This document shows, piece by piece, positions 1 through 9,362 of a DNA stretch of 64,000 nt. A model generated the notes under the pieces. It saw nothing but the letters and a program-made list of their open reading frames with translations, made no database searches and had not been told where the DNA came from. How positions within the stretch are numbered: position 1 is the first letter of the stretch; each line of letters opens with the position of its first letter. The translations under genes and the position numbers were made by a program. The stretch lies in assembly GCA_001548435.1 (NCBI GenBank), contig AP017308.1, forward strand, positions 3,791,030 through 3,855,029, given 5' to 3'. This stretch comes from Leptolyngbya sp. NIES-3755 (lineage in GTDB: Bacteria > Cyanobacteriota > Cyanobacteriia > Leptolyngbyales > Leptolyngbyaceae).

Positions 1-540
1 TTCAGCAATCAGACCGTACTCCGTTAAAATCTCGTCCGCGATCGAGCTTGAATCTTGATCCGCCTGCTGTAAAAATTCTTCCAAAGAGGCTCGATCTGCA
101 TCAACTACTTTCGATTCGGTTTGGGGTGCAGAAGTCGGAAATTCAAATGTTGCCTCGTTTTCGAGTTCCCAATCCGGATTCCAATCTTCGACAATGTCGG
201 ACTCGATCGACAACACTCGTAGTTGAATCGAATGCGCTTCTCCTTCCGGTGCGGCACAGCGAAATTCCCAAATTCCAGGCTGGAGACGGGTATAAGGAAT
301 GACGGGCATTAAGCCTTTGGGATTCGTTTGGTGTGTTCGGGTTTGAGTGCGGCGTTTGGGAGGAACTTCATCGATCGCATCATGTCTAATTCGGACTTCG
401 ATGGGAGCACTCCGGCGATTGGTTTTCGCGGCGATGCGATACCGACCTTCCAAAATCTCAACATTGGAACCCTCCAACGGCAACCATGTTCGATCACCGT
501 CTAGCTGTATCAAAAATTCCCAGGTTTGCAGTTCAGGCAT
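1..540 (-). CDS. Hypothetical protein, 3' part cut by window edge
   Basis: An open frame runs from an ATG at 538-540 leftward to the window edge with no stop, giving 180 codons. It begins MPELQTWEFLIQLDGDRTWL and continues through a segment rich in beta-prone residues (EGRYRIAAKT, PIEVRIRHD, GIWEFRCAAPEG) to an acidic, polar stretch near the edge. The first 110 residues look like a small beta-sandwich that decorates or reports on a larger product; the acidic part may be a linker to a domain outside the window. I do not recognise a family. Codon use and continuous openness support a real gene. Confidence 0.7.
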   Translation of the reverse strand, partial: MPELQTWEFLIQLDGDRTWLPLEGSNVEILEGRYRIAAKTNRRSAPIEVRIRHDAIDEVPPKRRTQTRTHQTNPKGLMPVIPYTRLQPGIWEFRCAAPEGEAHSIQLRVLSIESDIVEDWNPDWELENEATFEFPTSAPQTESKVVDADRASLEEFLQQADQDSSSIADEILTEYGLIAE

Positions 541-647
541 AGGTCGGAGAAGCTTTCACCAGGTTTTGCAGTTAATAGGGTACTGCATGTCAACCTACTT
601 TTGGCGATTTTATCCGCTACTTCTTTAGGTGATGCAACAATTTCGAT

Positions 648-677
648 AAAAAAGCTCGATCGTTCCGTCGATCGAGC
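648..677 (-). terminator. Rho-independent terminator of psaL
   Basis: Perfect 9-bp stem (GCTCGATCG at 654-662 pairs with 669-677) with a 6-nt loop. On the minus strand it is followed by six U residues. It lies 30 nt past the psaL stop, in the right orientation. Confidence 0.85.
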
Positions 678-706
678 CTTGGCAAGATATTTCAGTTCGG
701 TAGAAA

Positions 707-1174
707 TTAGTTGAATGCACCCGTGAAGATCTTGTCTACGATCGAGAAATTCGCGATCAGTAGATAAGCGACGAATGCGCCACCCGTTGCACCGACGAAA
801 AATCCGCCTGCGAATTGGCTCCAGCCGCCAGAAGATTGCAACGAATTCGAGGAAGAATCGTCATCCTGGAAGCTTGCCAAACCGTAAATTGAAAGGCAAG
901 CCGTCGCAATCAAGATCAATGCAATCGCGGAGATTAATCCACCGACTGCGGCTTGGTCTGAATCACGCAAAGGTCCGAGTAATGTCCAGGGACCAACTAA
1001 AAAGTAACCATGTGCCATCCCGATTTCCAATCCGCGCAGCAAGGGAGAAAGTCCTTTACGGTATGCGGGCAGGTTGCCAATGAAGGCACGGGTGAAGGCA
1101 GAATCACTGATAGGGGTCGAGAGATGTCCGATAAACGGATCGCCGTTGTACGGTTTAATAAGCTCGTCAGCCAT
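707..1174 (-). CDS. psaL: Photosystem I reaction centre subunit XI, PsaL
   Basis: PsaL is a thylakoid membrane subunit of photosystem I that forms the trimer interface. The 155-aa product has the family length and features: an N-terminal stromal segment ([20 protein letters not shown]), the conserved stretch [18 protein letters not shown] near residues 42-60 with a chlorophyll-coordinating region, and hydrophobic helices around 78-101 and 124-147. The start is an ATG; I saw no clear psaI next to it, although many cyanobacteria pair the two. It is followed by its own terminator and transcribed away from the exported protein at 1431. Confidence 0.97.
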   Translation of the reverse strand: MADELIKPYNGDPFIGHLSTPISDSAFTRAFIGNLPAYRKGLSPLLRGLEIGMAHGYFLVGPWTLLGPLRDSDQAAVGGLISAIALILIATACLSIYGLASFQDDDSSSNSLQSSGGWSQFAGGFFVGATGGAFVAYLLIANFSIVDKIFTGAFN

Positions 1175-1430
1175 ATCTTAATATTTCCTAATGATTCTGA
1201 AGAGAACAAAAAGAATTCGAGACTTATTTTAAGTATGTCTTGGGGCTGATTCTGACAATTGCTTCAGAAAAGTTCATCATTTGGATAGGTGCAGCATCGA
1301 GAAAAATCCTCTGAGAACAGAAACAAAACTAAGTCTTGAGATAAAGGAACCTCTATCGAGGGAGCGATTTGTCTGATTCAGTGATTCGGGTACAAAGTAG
1401 AAGGTTAATTTTTAACGGAGACTGTATCCT

Positions 1431-1805
1431 ATGAAACCGAACTATTTTGTAAAACGCTTAATCGCTGGATTGTTCGCGGTGCTGATGATGGTGTCGGCTT
1501 GGGTGACGATGCCTGCTGCAAATGCGGCTCCAAGTGCTGAACGTGCGGCTCAAGAAACTCAAGACAACTCTAAAGGTTTTGTGCGCGATGTACGTGACAA
1601 AGTGAAAGATGCGGCAAAGAGCAATTCGATGAAAGTTGATGAAGCTCAAAATGACAATGCCGTTGCTCGGAAAGCGAAAGAAGATGCGGCAACGATCTTG
1701 GAAAGAGCCGATAAGGATGCAGAACGCACTCAAGATGCGATCGACAATAATATGGGTGCTGTGAAAAAAGCGGTTGAAGGCATCAAAGATGCGTTTAGCA
1801 AATAG
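1431..1805 (+). CDS. Exported, highly charged helical protein (LEA-like)
   Basis: The 124-aa product starts with a signal peptide (KRLIAGLFAVLMMVSAWV, likely cleaved after ANA-A near residue 32). The rest is Ala/Lys/Asp/Glu-rich with no aromatic core, for example VRDKVKDAAKSNSMK and ARKAKEDAATILERADKDAE, and should form a long amphipathic or disordered helix. This resembles late-embryogenesis-abundant or CsbD-like stress proteins in composition, but I cannot assign a family. It is a single-gene unit with its own terminator. An antisense frame covers the same DNA and is a shadow. Confidence 0.8.
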   Translation: MKPNYFVKRLIAGLFAVLMMVSAWVTMPAANAAPSAERAAQETQDNSKGFVRDVRDKVKDAAKSNSMKVDEAQNDNAVARKAKEDAATILERADKDAERTQDAIDNNMGAVKKAVEGIKDAFSK

Positions 1806-1824
1806 TTGAACTTGAATCGATCGA

Positions 1825-1858
1825 GTCCATCGGGGAGCATTTCTTCGATGGGCTTTTT
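1825..1858 (+). terminator. Rho-independent terminator
   Basis: Stem GTCCATCG (1825-1832) pairs with CGATGGGC (1846-1853, one G-T pair and otherwise Watson-Crick) followed by five T residues. It ends the gene at 1431-1805. Confidence 0.8.
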
Positions 1859-1942
1859 CATGGGGCGTAATCTTTCTTTTGAGGCACGTCGATCGATAAG
1901 ACAGTTCGCTATCAATTCTAGAGAGCATTCTTGGTGCAGGGT

Positions 1943-3934
1943 ATGAAAGCGATTTCGCGTGTTCTTCTGATTTTGCTGTTAGTTGGTTTCTTGGGGTATG
2001 CTCTAAAAATTGCATTGCCAACTCGTCCACCAAAATTAGAGAATGTTCTTGTCTTTCAACCGACTGCTCAAGAAGTAGGCTCGTATGATGTTCTGGGTAA
2101 GTCTGTTAGTCAGTCTGAAGCGGCACAACTATTGCAGACTGAAGCAGGAAAGGCTTATCTTGCACCGGAGAATGGCGCGATCGAGGTTACAAACGATCTA
2201 ATCAAACTCGGTCGAGATAGCTTTTATCGCGAAACCTTTGGGAATGAGCGCTTTTTTACTGATGTTTTGGGCGCAATCGAGGGTCCGATTAACTTAGTCA
2301 GTGTGAGTCGGGCAATTCTGGCATTGAAAGGAAAGCCGACGACAAATTTACAGATTCCAATTTCTGAAGATATTACGATCGGGGGTCACGAATTCAAAGC
2401 AGGCACGAAAGTTGATACTGGATTAGATGTCGCGGCTGGATCGCTTCTACCACTTGGAATGCAGACTGTGAAATCTGGAGCAAAAATTCGAGTAGGTTTA
2501 ACTTGTGCTCTGTGTCATGCTGCCGTAGATATGCAATCTGGCAAAGTAATCGAAGGTGCACCGAACACTGATTTAGATAGCGGATTGTTGCAAGCATTTG
2601 GAACTAACTCAGCAGCAATGTTCCGTCAAACTGGAGTGAATCCATTAACCATTCCATCCAGCGACAATAGTACAAGTTACATTAATGCAAAGGGACAAAC
2701 AGCAAAGCTTCCTGATCCAAAAGCGTTAGAAGATGCGGTCGATGCTCAACTCCTAGCTTGGTCGCCTGGTAACTTTGACTCAAGTGGTGACAATATTAAT
2801 AATCCATCTCAGAATCCTTCCTCTTATACATTTGAAGCTTATCCGTATGGATGGAGTGGCTTTTCGTCGATCGGTTGGTTTCAGGGTCTGACAACCTTAA
2901 ATAACAATGTTCATGCGACGAATTCAGATCCAACCACAGGTGCAAATGCAAGTGAGAAACTATTAGGGATTGATAAAGAGACTTACCTCGGTGTGATTTT
3001 GCAAAAAGCTGCCGATCGCAGATTTCGCTTACCGAATGGCAAAAAGCCTTCTACATTCCTCCAAACCGTTGATCCAACTCCCAGAGAGCCTGCGATTAAT
3101 GAAGTGATCAAGGCTCCAGGATTTCCACAAGGCTCGCTCTTTATCGCAGATGGCTTTATGGCGAGTTCTCCAGGGTACAAAGTGGGAGAACAATTAAATG
3201 CAATGTCCGCGTTTCAGAATACCTTAGCTCCACCTCCGGTTGCTGAAGTCGATCGAGAAACACTCAAACGGGGTGCAAAAATTTTCCAGCAAGCAAACTG
3301 TACAAGCTGTCATGTTGGGCGTTACTTTACCAATCATGCTGTCGTTGCTGAGTCGGAAATTCAAGCTCAACCGTCTCGTGCGATCGCTTTATCAAAATTT
3401 CCCCGGATCTTTGGTGAACCTCAAACTTATGCACCCAATACTCCTGTGCCTTTACCTGTTGATCCGCCAATTTTAACGGTTCCGGTAGATACTGCACCCG
3501 AAGAAACTCGCAATGCGGCTTATGCGATCGATCCCCCAGAAGGTGGCTACAAAGTTACTAGCCTAGTCGGTTTAGCGGTGACTGCACCTTATTTGCATGA
3601 TGGTGGCGTTGCTGCGAGTAAAAATGCAATCGCGCTTCAAGGTGATCGTTATGCTGTTGTGAAACCAGATGAAATGGGACTTTCGGGTACTTGGATGCAG
3701 CGGATTGCACCTGATCCAGAAGCAAGTCTGCGAGTATTAGTCGATCGAGAATTACGCTCTGTTGCGGTTGAGAAAAATCGTGCAAATCCGGATCTTCAAG
3801 CGATTAACAGCGATGGAAGTGGACATTATTACTGGGTCGATCGAGAAGCTGGATTTAGCTCACAGGATCAAACAGATTTAGTGCAGTTTATGTTGTCGAT
3901 CGACGATGATCCAGCAGTGACGCTTGAAAACTAA
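1943..3934 (+). CDS. Membrane-anchored dihaem c-type cytochrome
   Basis: The 663-aa protein has an N-terminal hydrophobic anchor or signal (VLLILLLVGFLGYAL) and two c-haem sites, CALCH at about residue 188 and CTSCH at about 453. Near the C terminus is APYLHDGGVAASKNAI, matching the PYLHDG motif of dihaem cytochrome c peroxidase relatives. It should act on the periplasmic or lumenal side. The size and two widely spaced haems recall RoxA-type oxygenases, but the haem spacing here is about 265 residues, so I do not claim that function. An upstream TTG in frame is possible; the ATG at 1943 puts the hydrophobic segment right at the N terminus. Confidence 0.8.
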   Translation: MKAISRVLLILLLVGFLGYALKIALPTRPPKLENVLVFQPTAQEVGSYDVLGKSVSQSEAAQLLQTEAGKAYLAPENGAIEVTNDLIKLGRDSFYRETFGNERFFTDVLGAIEGPINLVSVSRAILALKGKPTTNLQIPISEDITIGGHEFKAGTKVDTGLDVAAGSLLPLGMQTVKSGAKIRVGLTCALCHAAVDMQSGKVIEGAPNTDLDSGLLQAFGTNSAAMFRQTGVNPLTIPSSDNSTSYINAKGQTAKLPDPKALEDAVDAQLLAWSPGNFDSSGDNINNPSQNPSSYTFEAYPYGWSGFSSIGWFQGLTTLNNNVHATNSDPTTGANASEKLLGIDKETYLGVILQKAADRRFRLPNGKKPSTFLQTVDPTPREPAINEVIKAPGFPQGSLFIADGFMASSPGYKVGEQLNAMSAFQNTLAPPPVAEVDRETLKRGAKIFQQANCTSCHVGRYFTNHAVVAESEIQAQPSRAIALSKFPRIFGEPQTYAPNTPVPLPVDPPILTVPVDTAPEETRNAAYAIDPPEGGYKVTSLVGLAVTAPYLHDGGVAASKNAIALQGDRYAVVKPDEMGLSGTWMQRIAPDPEASLRVLVDRELRSVAVEKNRANPDLQAINSDGSGHYYWVDREAGFSSQDQTDLVQFMLSIDDDPAVTLEN

Positions 3935-3995
3935 CGGTAGATCGGATGCACTGTGTTACTCTGAAGGAATTGAAATAAAGGGAGCGCTGAAGATC

Positions 3996-4673
3996 ATGGT
4001 CGCACAACCTAAAAATGCTGCCTCCTCAGAAGTGATTTACCCGGAGTCTGACGGTCAGCCGATGTCCGATAACACAAAGCAATTTCGCTGGATCGTCACG
4101 ATCAAAGAGAATTTAGAGATCTTATACGCTTCAGAGCCAAACGTCTTTGTAGCGGGCGACTTGATGTGGTATCCGGTTGAGGGAAGTAATCGGCTGTGTC
4201 AAGCTCCAGATACGATGGTCGTATTTGGCAGACCAAAGGGCGATCGAGGTTCTTATCAACAATGGAAAGAAGATAATATTCCGCCTCAAGTCGTTTTTGA
4301 AATTTTATCTCCGAGCAACACTCTATCAGAAATGTCTCGTAAGCAAGCTTTTTACAATCGATATGGCATTGAAGAATACTATATCTATGACCCAGACCAG
4401 AATGAGCTTGTTGGATTGCAACGAATCGATCAATATTTGGCTGATATTCCTGAAATTCAAGAATGGGTCAGTCCGCGATTAGGAATCCGGTTTGTGCTGG
4501 ATGATACGACTCTGAATTTGTATGCACCGAATGGCGATCGCTTTCTGACTCCGGTAGAACTCGCTGCCCAACGCGACCAAGAACGGCAACGGGCAGAACA
4601 AGAGCGGCAACGGGCAGACGAATTAGAGGCATTACTTCAGCAATATCGAGAACGCTTTGGGGAATTGGAGTAG
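3996..4673 (+). CDS. Uma2-family (DUF820) PD-(D/E)XK nuclease-like protein
   Basis: The 225-aa product has the Uma2 layout: an early segment ending FVAGDLMWYPVEG, then CQAPDTMVVFGRP, and the core strand PPQVVFEILSPSN with a later YYIYDPDQNEL. The D...E-x-L pattern fits the PD-(D/E)XK fold. The C terminus is a charged coiled coil with a duplicated ERQRAEQERQRADE encoded by an imperfect 18-bp DNA repeat near 4580-4620. The ATG at 3996 has GGAG about 14 nt upstream. Uma2 genes are very abundant in filamentous cyanobacteria and their role is unknown; nuclease activity is inferred from the fold. Confidence 0.85.
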   Translation: MVAQPKNAASSEVIYPESDGQPMSDNTKQFRWIVTIKENLEILYASEPNVFVAGDLMWYPVEGSNRLCQAPDTMVVFGRPKGDRGSYQQWKEDNIPPQVVFEILSPSNTLSEMSRKQAFYNRYGIEEYYIYDPDQNELVGLQRIDQYLADIPEIQEWVSPRLGIRFVLDDTTLNLYAPNGDRFLTPVELAAQRDQERQRAEQERQRADELEALLQQYRERFGELE

Positions 4674-4772
4674 CGATCGCTTGATTTGTTGAGTTTATTA
4701 ACGTGGCAGTCGAAAAATCCTCAATTCCGTTGAAGATCAAAATTGTAGAGTTACGAACTTTGCAACAGTCTT

Positions 4773-5204
4773 ATGACCCCGACGCTTTTTGGTCGATGGC
4801 AAACTCGGATTTTTCTGCTATTTACGGTTGGGCTTCTGGTCACAATTCCGTTTTCGATCGGCATTTTGGGAGAGCCATCGAGCAACTATATCGGCATTTT
4901 GGTATGGATTGCACTGTTTGGAATTGGATGGGATGTGTTGTACGATCGCATTCAAAAATTCCGCTGGGATCGCGACTGGCCCGCTAGTTTCCAGCTTCTT
5001 GCAGGTCTCTGGGAAGCGGTCTTTATCTTGTTTATTCTCAACGGGCTTGGAATTGAACTACCAGGGATTGAAGACCTTCCTATTCGCTTAGGCACGTTCA
5101 TTTTTCACTACAGTACTGTTTGGCTAACGGTGTTTACTGCCTCTCAAACTCTGATGCGAGTAGTTTTTCCCCGTTGGCGATTTCGTGGAGGCAAATGGCT
5201 TTAG
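4773..5204 (+). CDS. Conserved membrane protein, antiporter partner
   Basis: The 143-aa product has about four hydrophobic segments (FLLFTVGLLVTIPFSIGIL, YIGILVWIALFGIGWDVL, LLAGLWEAVFILFILNGL, FHYSTVWLTVFTASQ) with a basic loop KFRWDRDWPASFQ. No family is recognised. Its TAG stop at 5202-5204 directly abuts the ATG of the antiporter gene at 5205, so the two are co-transcribed and probably translationally coupled. It may be a small accessory subunit of the transporter. Confidence 0.75.
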   Translation: MTPTLFGRWQTRIFLLFTVGLLVTIPFSIGILGEPSSNYIGILVWIALFGIGWDVLYDRIQKFRWDRDWPASFQLLAGLWEAVFILFILNGLGIELPGIEDLPIRLGTFIFHYSTVWLTVFTASQTLMRVVFPRWRFRGGKWL

Positions 5205-6407
5205 ATGCACTATCTTTTAACAATTCCCGGTTTACCGCTGGCTGATCCGGTTTATGTCTTTGCTTTGATTCTAGGGCTGATTTTGCTTGCAATGAATCTA
5301 TCCTCTCGGTTAAGACTACCGATGATTGTTCTACTCATTGCGTTTGGTGCGATCGCTGGAACAAACGGATTTAATATCATCGCTCGTGATGCTCAATTGA
5401 TTCTCCTAGAGCGGATTGGATTGCTCTACATTATGCTGCTGGCAGGATTGGGGTTGAATCTTGATGTACTCAAGCGATCGAGCAAAAAGGTTCTGTCCTT
5501 CGGATTGCTCACGTTTGGGGTTCCATTTACGATCGGGTTTATTACCGGACAACTGTTGACGAACAATTTACTGGTATCCGTATTGCTAGGAATTCTCTAC
5601 TCGCCACATACGTTGATGGCTTATCCAATTGTGGTTTCGCTCGGAATTGTGCAACAAGAAGCGATCGCGGTTGCGGTTGGTGGCTCAGTGATTACGACAA
5701 TTCTGACCTTGGTGAGCTATGCGATCGTCAAAGCAATTCATTCGGGTGGCGTTGGAATTGAGCTTTGGATCAAGTTACTAATTGTTTTCCCGATCGTTGT
5801 AATCGGTTGCTTCAAAGTTTTACCCGCTTTAGCAAAACGATTTGTGAAAGATGAACAACAGCCGATTCAAGCTTTTCTATTTGTATTAGCAGCGATGTTT
5901 TTTACAGCAACATTGACCCATGCGATCGGGATTGATGCGATCGTAGGAGCATTTCTCTCAGGTCTTGCTTTGAGTCGTTCTGTCCCGAAAGAAAGTGAAC
6001 TGATGCGGCGACTAGAATTTGTTGGTAATAGCTTATTTATTCCCGCCTTTGCACTATCAGTCGGTGTACTATCTGATCCGAAAGTCTTTGTGCGACATCC
6101 AGAAAATCTGGGAATAGCAGCTTTAGTAATTTTAGGTGCAGTTGGAGCGAAGTATTTAGCAGCTTGGTTTACAGGACAATGGTTTCGCTATCCTGGAGCT
6201 TCGGTCATGACGATGTTTGGATTAACCATGTCCCGATCAGCTTTGGTGCTGGTGATTGCTTTGTTCGGGAAGAATGCGGGATTGCTGACTGACGGAATTT
6301 TTAATGCGATCGTGGCTTATATTGCGGTGACTTGTTTAATCGGTCCAGTCGTGACGACAGTTTCCGGTAGAGTGATGAATCAAAGTCGCCTGATTGAGAG
6401 TCGCTGA
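5205..6407 (+). CDS. Cation/proton antiporter, CPA2-type
   Basis: The 400-aa inner-membrane protein has 11-12 hydrophobic helices. Family marks include the N-terminal LRLPMIVLLIAFGAIAGT, the helix IMLLAGLGLNLDVLKR, and the GIDAIVGAFLSGLALS segment with an ion-binding aspartate, as in Na+/H+ exchangers and KefB/NapA relatives. There is no C-terminal RCK/TrkA-N domain, so it is a minimal exchanger. It should exchange Na+ or K+ for protons in pH or salt balance; the ion cannot be told from sequence. The start directly follows the preceding stop. Confidence 0.85.
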   Translation: MHYLLTIPGLPLADPVYVFALILGLILLAMNLSSRLRLPMIVLLIAFGAIAGTNGFNIIARDAQLILLERIGLLYIMLLAGLGLNLDVLKRSSKKVLSFGLLTFGVPFTIGFITGQLLTNNLLVSVLLGILYSPHTLMAYPIVVSLGIVQQEAIAVAVGGSVITTILTLVSYAIVKAIHSGGVGIELWIKLLIVFPIVVIGCFKVLPALAKRFVKDEQQPIQAFLFVLAAMFFTATLTHAIGIDAIVGAFLSGLALSRSVPKESELMRRLEFVGNSLFIPAFALSVGVLSDPKVFVRHPENLGIAALVILGAVGAKYLAAWFTGQWFRYPGASVMTMFGLTMSRSALVLVIALFGKNAGLLTDGIFNAIVAYIAVTCLIGPVVTTVSGRVMNQSRLIESR

Positions 6408-6482
6408 ACATCAATTGAGTCACGTGAATTCTGAAAGTGATGGATGCTGCGGGGGCACAAATCCGCCAGAAACGAAGCAAAT

Positions 6483-8447
6483 TTAAGGCGATTGATTTTG
6501 CACCCAACGCATCCATTGTTCAAACGATCGCATTCCATTCAATCCTTTCAGCCCCGGAACATTCGCTGACTGCAAATCATCCACTGCCACGATCGCTGCA
6601 TATTGAAGTCCTAAAAAGCTATCCACTGCTGCATAAGGTCCTCCAAGTGTCATCGCTCCCGCTGCATACATTCGCGCCGTACCATTTCTCATGCCATTGA
6701 TTTCAAACGCATTGCTGACAGAAAGCCGCTGAGTCGGATTAAGTTCAAGCTTGTAGCGCAGCACCAGATCTTTGAGCAATGGACTAAATTGAATTTCATT
6801 CGTTAGACCCGTGGCATCAATCAGAAAATCCACTTTGATCATTTGCTCATTTGTAATTCGTCCTTCTGCTTTCTCTAAGGTGTCGATTCGGAGATGATCG
6901 CCTTGTCGCTGCAAATCTTTGATCTCACCAAACAAAATCCGATACCAACCCGATCGAATTCCTTGATCAATCATTTCTTGCCAATCTCGTCGATCGGCAG
7001 TGGTCGTTCCACCCCAGTCACTCAGGAGCCGCTTGCGTTCTTCAGGAGTGGCATTTTCTAATTTCTCTCTCAGTTCCCCGCCCCAACAAGCTTTGGGCCA
7101 ATTAAACGGTTGGAGTTCTTGATGATTTTTCACCACCCGCTGAGAAGTTTCATAGCGATGTCCCTGCGGCACAGGCGATCGGAGTAGGTGAATCAGTTGA
7201 ATCTTACATCCCTCTTGTCGCATCTCATAAATTCGCTGAATGATCCGAGATGCCACAATGCCGCGACCTTGCAGAATCACAATGCCACCTCCACGGCTTT
7301 TAAGCTGTTGATAGAGATGCTGATGGTCTTCATACGCATTCACTACTAAGCGATCGTGAAATGCTTCTTTGGTTTTCTCTCGATAAGCTGTTACTAATGG
7401 CAAATAACGCAGAGCAGGATAGCCAATTGCGACTTGAACCTGTCGTGCCACTAAATAGCGATAGTCCGAACCTTGAACACTACTGCGAGAATAAGCAATC
7501 ACATAGCGATCGTCATTGGTTTTGCGAATTGCTCGAATATCTCCGTAACGGAACATCTGCTGCCATCCGATTCGGCGAATTTCTCGATCGATAGAATCAA
7601 AGACTCTTCCCGATCGCGGTGTGTAAGTTTCGATTCCTGTCGGTTCTGCAAAGACTTGCCACAACAGTTTTAGTGCATGACCCATCTCGCCCTTACTAAA
7701 ATCTGTCCAAGCTTCTCTCAGGGCGTAGCTCGGAAACCCCCAAATGTTATCTGGGCACGAATCAGAGTTCGATCGAAGTCTTTCATGAGCAGGAATTTGA
7801 GAGAATTCACAGAGTTGCTTATAGTTCCAGTACGGTTTCTGATTTGCATCGGGGCGAATGTTACCGGATTGATCAAACTGAACTTTGCCCAACACTCGAA
7901 TTTGATCGGCACGAATTCCAGAGAGTCTTAGTAAATCAACCCAGACAAAACTTCCTAACCCTCCACCCAGTGCCGCAAAATCAATCTGCTCGATCTCTTT
8001 ACCTTCGCGAGCTAAATCAGACAGAGAAACGCGATCGCTTTCAATCAACCAAGCAGGCGGAAAGTTCGATTGGGGTCGAATTGCAGGTGAACGAGCAGTT
8101 GTCGTGACCCGTGAAGGAAACTGAGTTCGCAATACAGTGATTTGAAAAGGTCCCACTTGCAACACATCACCATCGGCTAAAGTTGCCGTCTCACAACTTC
8201 GACCATTGACTAAAATGCCATTACTGCTTCGTCGATCGCTCACGATCAATTCTCGATCTTTCCACTCGATCAAGGCATGAAACCGGGACACTTGAAGACT
8301 ATTGAGGATCACATGCTGTCGTTCTGGAATGCCTTCAGCCGCGATCGCTTCAGGACTGCGACCGATTGCGATCGGGGTAATCGCGACAATTTCTTGTTCG
8401 GCTTCAGTCACCGGGTCATTCCAAAACAGCGTAACAGTAACAGGCAT
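6483..8447 (-). CDS. FHA domain fused to FAD/NAD(P)-binding oxidoreductase-like protein
   Basis: The 654-aa product has an N-terminal FHA phosphothreonine-binding domain (residues about 20-105; IGRSPEA, SRFHALIEW and SSNGILVNG are the conserved blocks). After a short Arg/Pro linker comes a long flavoprotein-like part starting near 155 (DFAALGGGLGSFVWVDLLR) and ending with AAGAMTLGGPYAAVDSFLGL, typical of FAD-NAD(P)-binding folds of the PF13454 kind. The first glycine motif is degenerate compared with GxGxxG. A phospho-signal would thus be read by a redox-like module. It is the second gene after the small FHA protein (3-nt gap) at the left edge of the phospho-signalling island. The substrate is unknown. 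Confidence 0.8.
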   Translation of the reverse strand: MPVTVTLFWNDPVTEAEQEIVAITPIAIGRSPEAIAAEGIPERQHVILNSLQVSRFHALIEWKDRELIVSDRRSSNGILVNGRSCETATLADGDVLQVGPFQITVLRTQFPSRVTTTARSPAIRPQSNFPPAWLIESDRVSLSDLAREGKEIEQIDFAALGGGLGSFVWVDLLRLSGIRADQIRVLGKVQFDQSGNIRPDANQKPYWNYKQLCEFSQIPAHERLRSNSDSCPDNIWGFPSYALREAWTDFSKGEMGHALKLLWQVFAEPTGIETYTPRSGRVFDSIDREIRRIGWQQMFRYGDIRAIRKTNDDRYVIAYSRSSVQGSDYRYLVARQVQVAIGYPALRYLPLVTAYREKTKEAFHDRLVVNAYEDHQHLYQQLKSRGGGIVILQGRGIVASRIIQRIYEMRQEGCKIQLIHLLRSPVPQGHRYETSQRVVKNHQELQPFNWPKACWGGELREKLENATPEERKRLLSDWGGTTTADRRDWQEMIDQGIRSGWYRILFGEIKDLQRQGDHLRIDTLEKAEGRITNEQMIKVDFLIDATGLTNEIQFSPLLKDLVLRYKLELNPTQRLSVSNAFEINGMRNGTARMYAAGAMTLGGPYAAVDSFLGLQYAAIVAVDDLQSANVPGLKGLNGMRSFEQWMRWVQNQSP

Positions 8448-8450
8448 AAG

Positions 8451-8975
8451 TTAATGGTTTTGGGGAATGTAAACAGAAGCTCCATGCAGCGGAAAGCCAT
8501 CATTCGGACAGCGACCGTTCAACTGTCCATACTCTTCGTAAGTGTAGCCCGTGTGACAATGCGGACACATCAGCGGCTTCATATCCGGTTTTGGAGATTC
8601 GATCGGGGGCGTGGGGGGAACGGTGACCGCTTTTGGAACCAGGACTGCAATGACAAATTCTCGTTTTCCAAGCTGTAAAACTCCATTTTTATCGATCGCA
8701 ACTGGAGTATCGTAAACCATCTGACCATAAAGCTTGGGAGGATTGCTTCCGCCTTTCAAATTGTGGAGAAAAAAGCGATCGCGCTCCGGATCAAAATAGA
8801 TTTCCACGTGTAATTTAGAAACCGATAAATCTTCTGGAGTGACGGATGGCAACACCAAATCACAAGTTAAGGGATCTCGCCCAATCCGAAACCGATTCGC
8901 ACTGGTTCCAGGCTGATTCGATCGAATCACTTGACTTTGAGTTCCGCTATTCCAGGTGAGAACCAACTCTTTCAT
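8451..8975 (-). CDS. FHA domain protein with C-terminal zinc ribbon
   Basis: The 174-aa product carries a FHA domain (FRIGRDPLTCDLVLP, then SVSKLHVEIYFDPE) at residues about 10-115 and a Pro-rich linker. A C-terminal zinc ribbon follows, with CPHC and CPNDG knuckles near 137 and 155. FHA domains bind phosphothreonine peptides on kinase targets. The gene opens the left-going operon with the FHA-oxidoreductase gene. The ATG at 8973-8975 is chosen because it directly precedes the domain; an in-frame start 69 nt further upstream exists and neither has a strong ribosome site. Confidence 0.8.
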   Translation of the reverse strand: MKELVLTWNSGTQSQVIRSNQPGTSANRFRIGRDPLTCDLVLPSVTPEDLSVSKLHVEIYFDPERDRFFLHNLKGGSNPPKLYGQMVYDTPVAIDKNGVLQLGKREFVIAVLVPKAVTVPPTPPIESPKPDMKPLMCPHCHTGYTYEEYGQLNGRCPNDGFPLHGASVYIPQNH

Positions 8976-9362
8976 TGCGATCAATGGATACGTTTCTCTA
9001 ATCGTGAATCTGAATCCCATTTCTAGATTGCAGATTCCGGACAAGATTATTTTATCGGTGTTCGTTATTCTACTGGTAGGTTTGTAAAGAGCGATCGACT
9101 GAACAACATTATTTAATTAATGGGCTTTTGTAGCTTGAATCAGCAAGTGCAAAAAACTTAACATTCGTCGGTTTTGAATCTAAAAGAATCCGTAGAATAG
9201 CTGGTAGAGTTTGAATATCTACTCACGCTTTGTTTTAACTCTGCAAGCATCCGAATTCAGTCTCGTTCTTTGCATCACCGATGCGCGTTCTGTCATTGAT
9301 TGACGATTCAGCGCTGCTGTTGTTTGAACTTACAACCCATGTTGAATTCCAAAAGTCAGCGT
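8976..9362. promoter_or_regulatory. Divergent promoter region of the FHA/PP2C island
   Basis: About 387 nt separate the left-going FHA operon from the right-going PP2C-kinase operon. The stretch is AT-rich (for example ATTATTTAATTAATGG near 9108) and has no credible gene. Both arms must take their promoters from here. I could not identify a specific operator. Confidence 0.5.

Noticed and set aside
1458-2033. 191-codon frame antisense to the exported helical protein
   Set aside because: It runs across a terminator and into another gene, with basic, irregular composition; a shadow.
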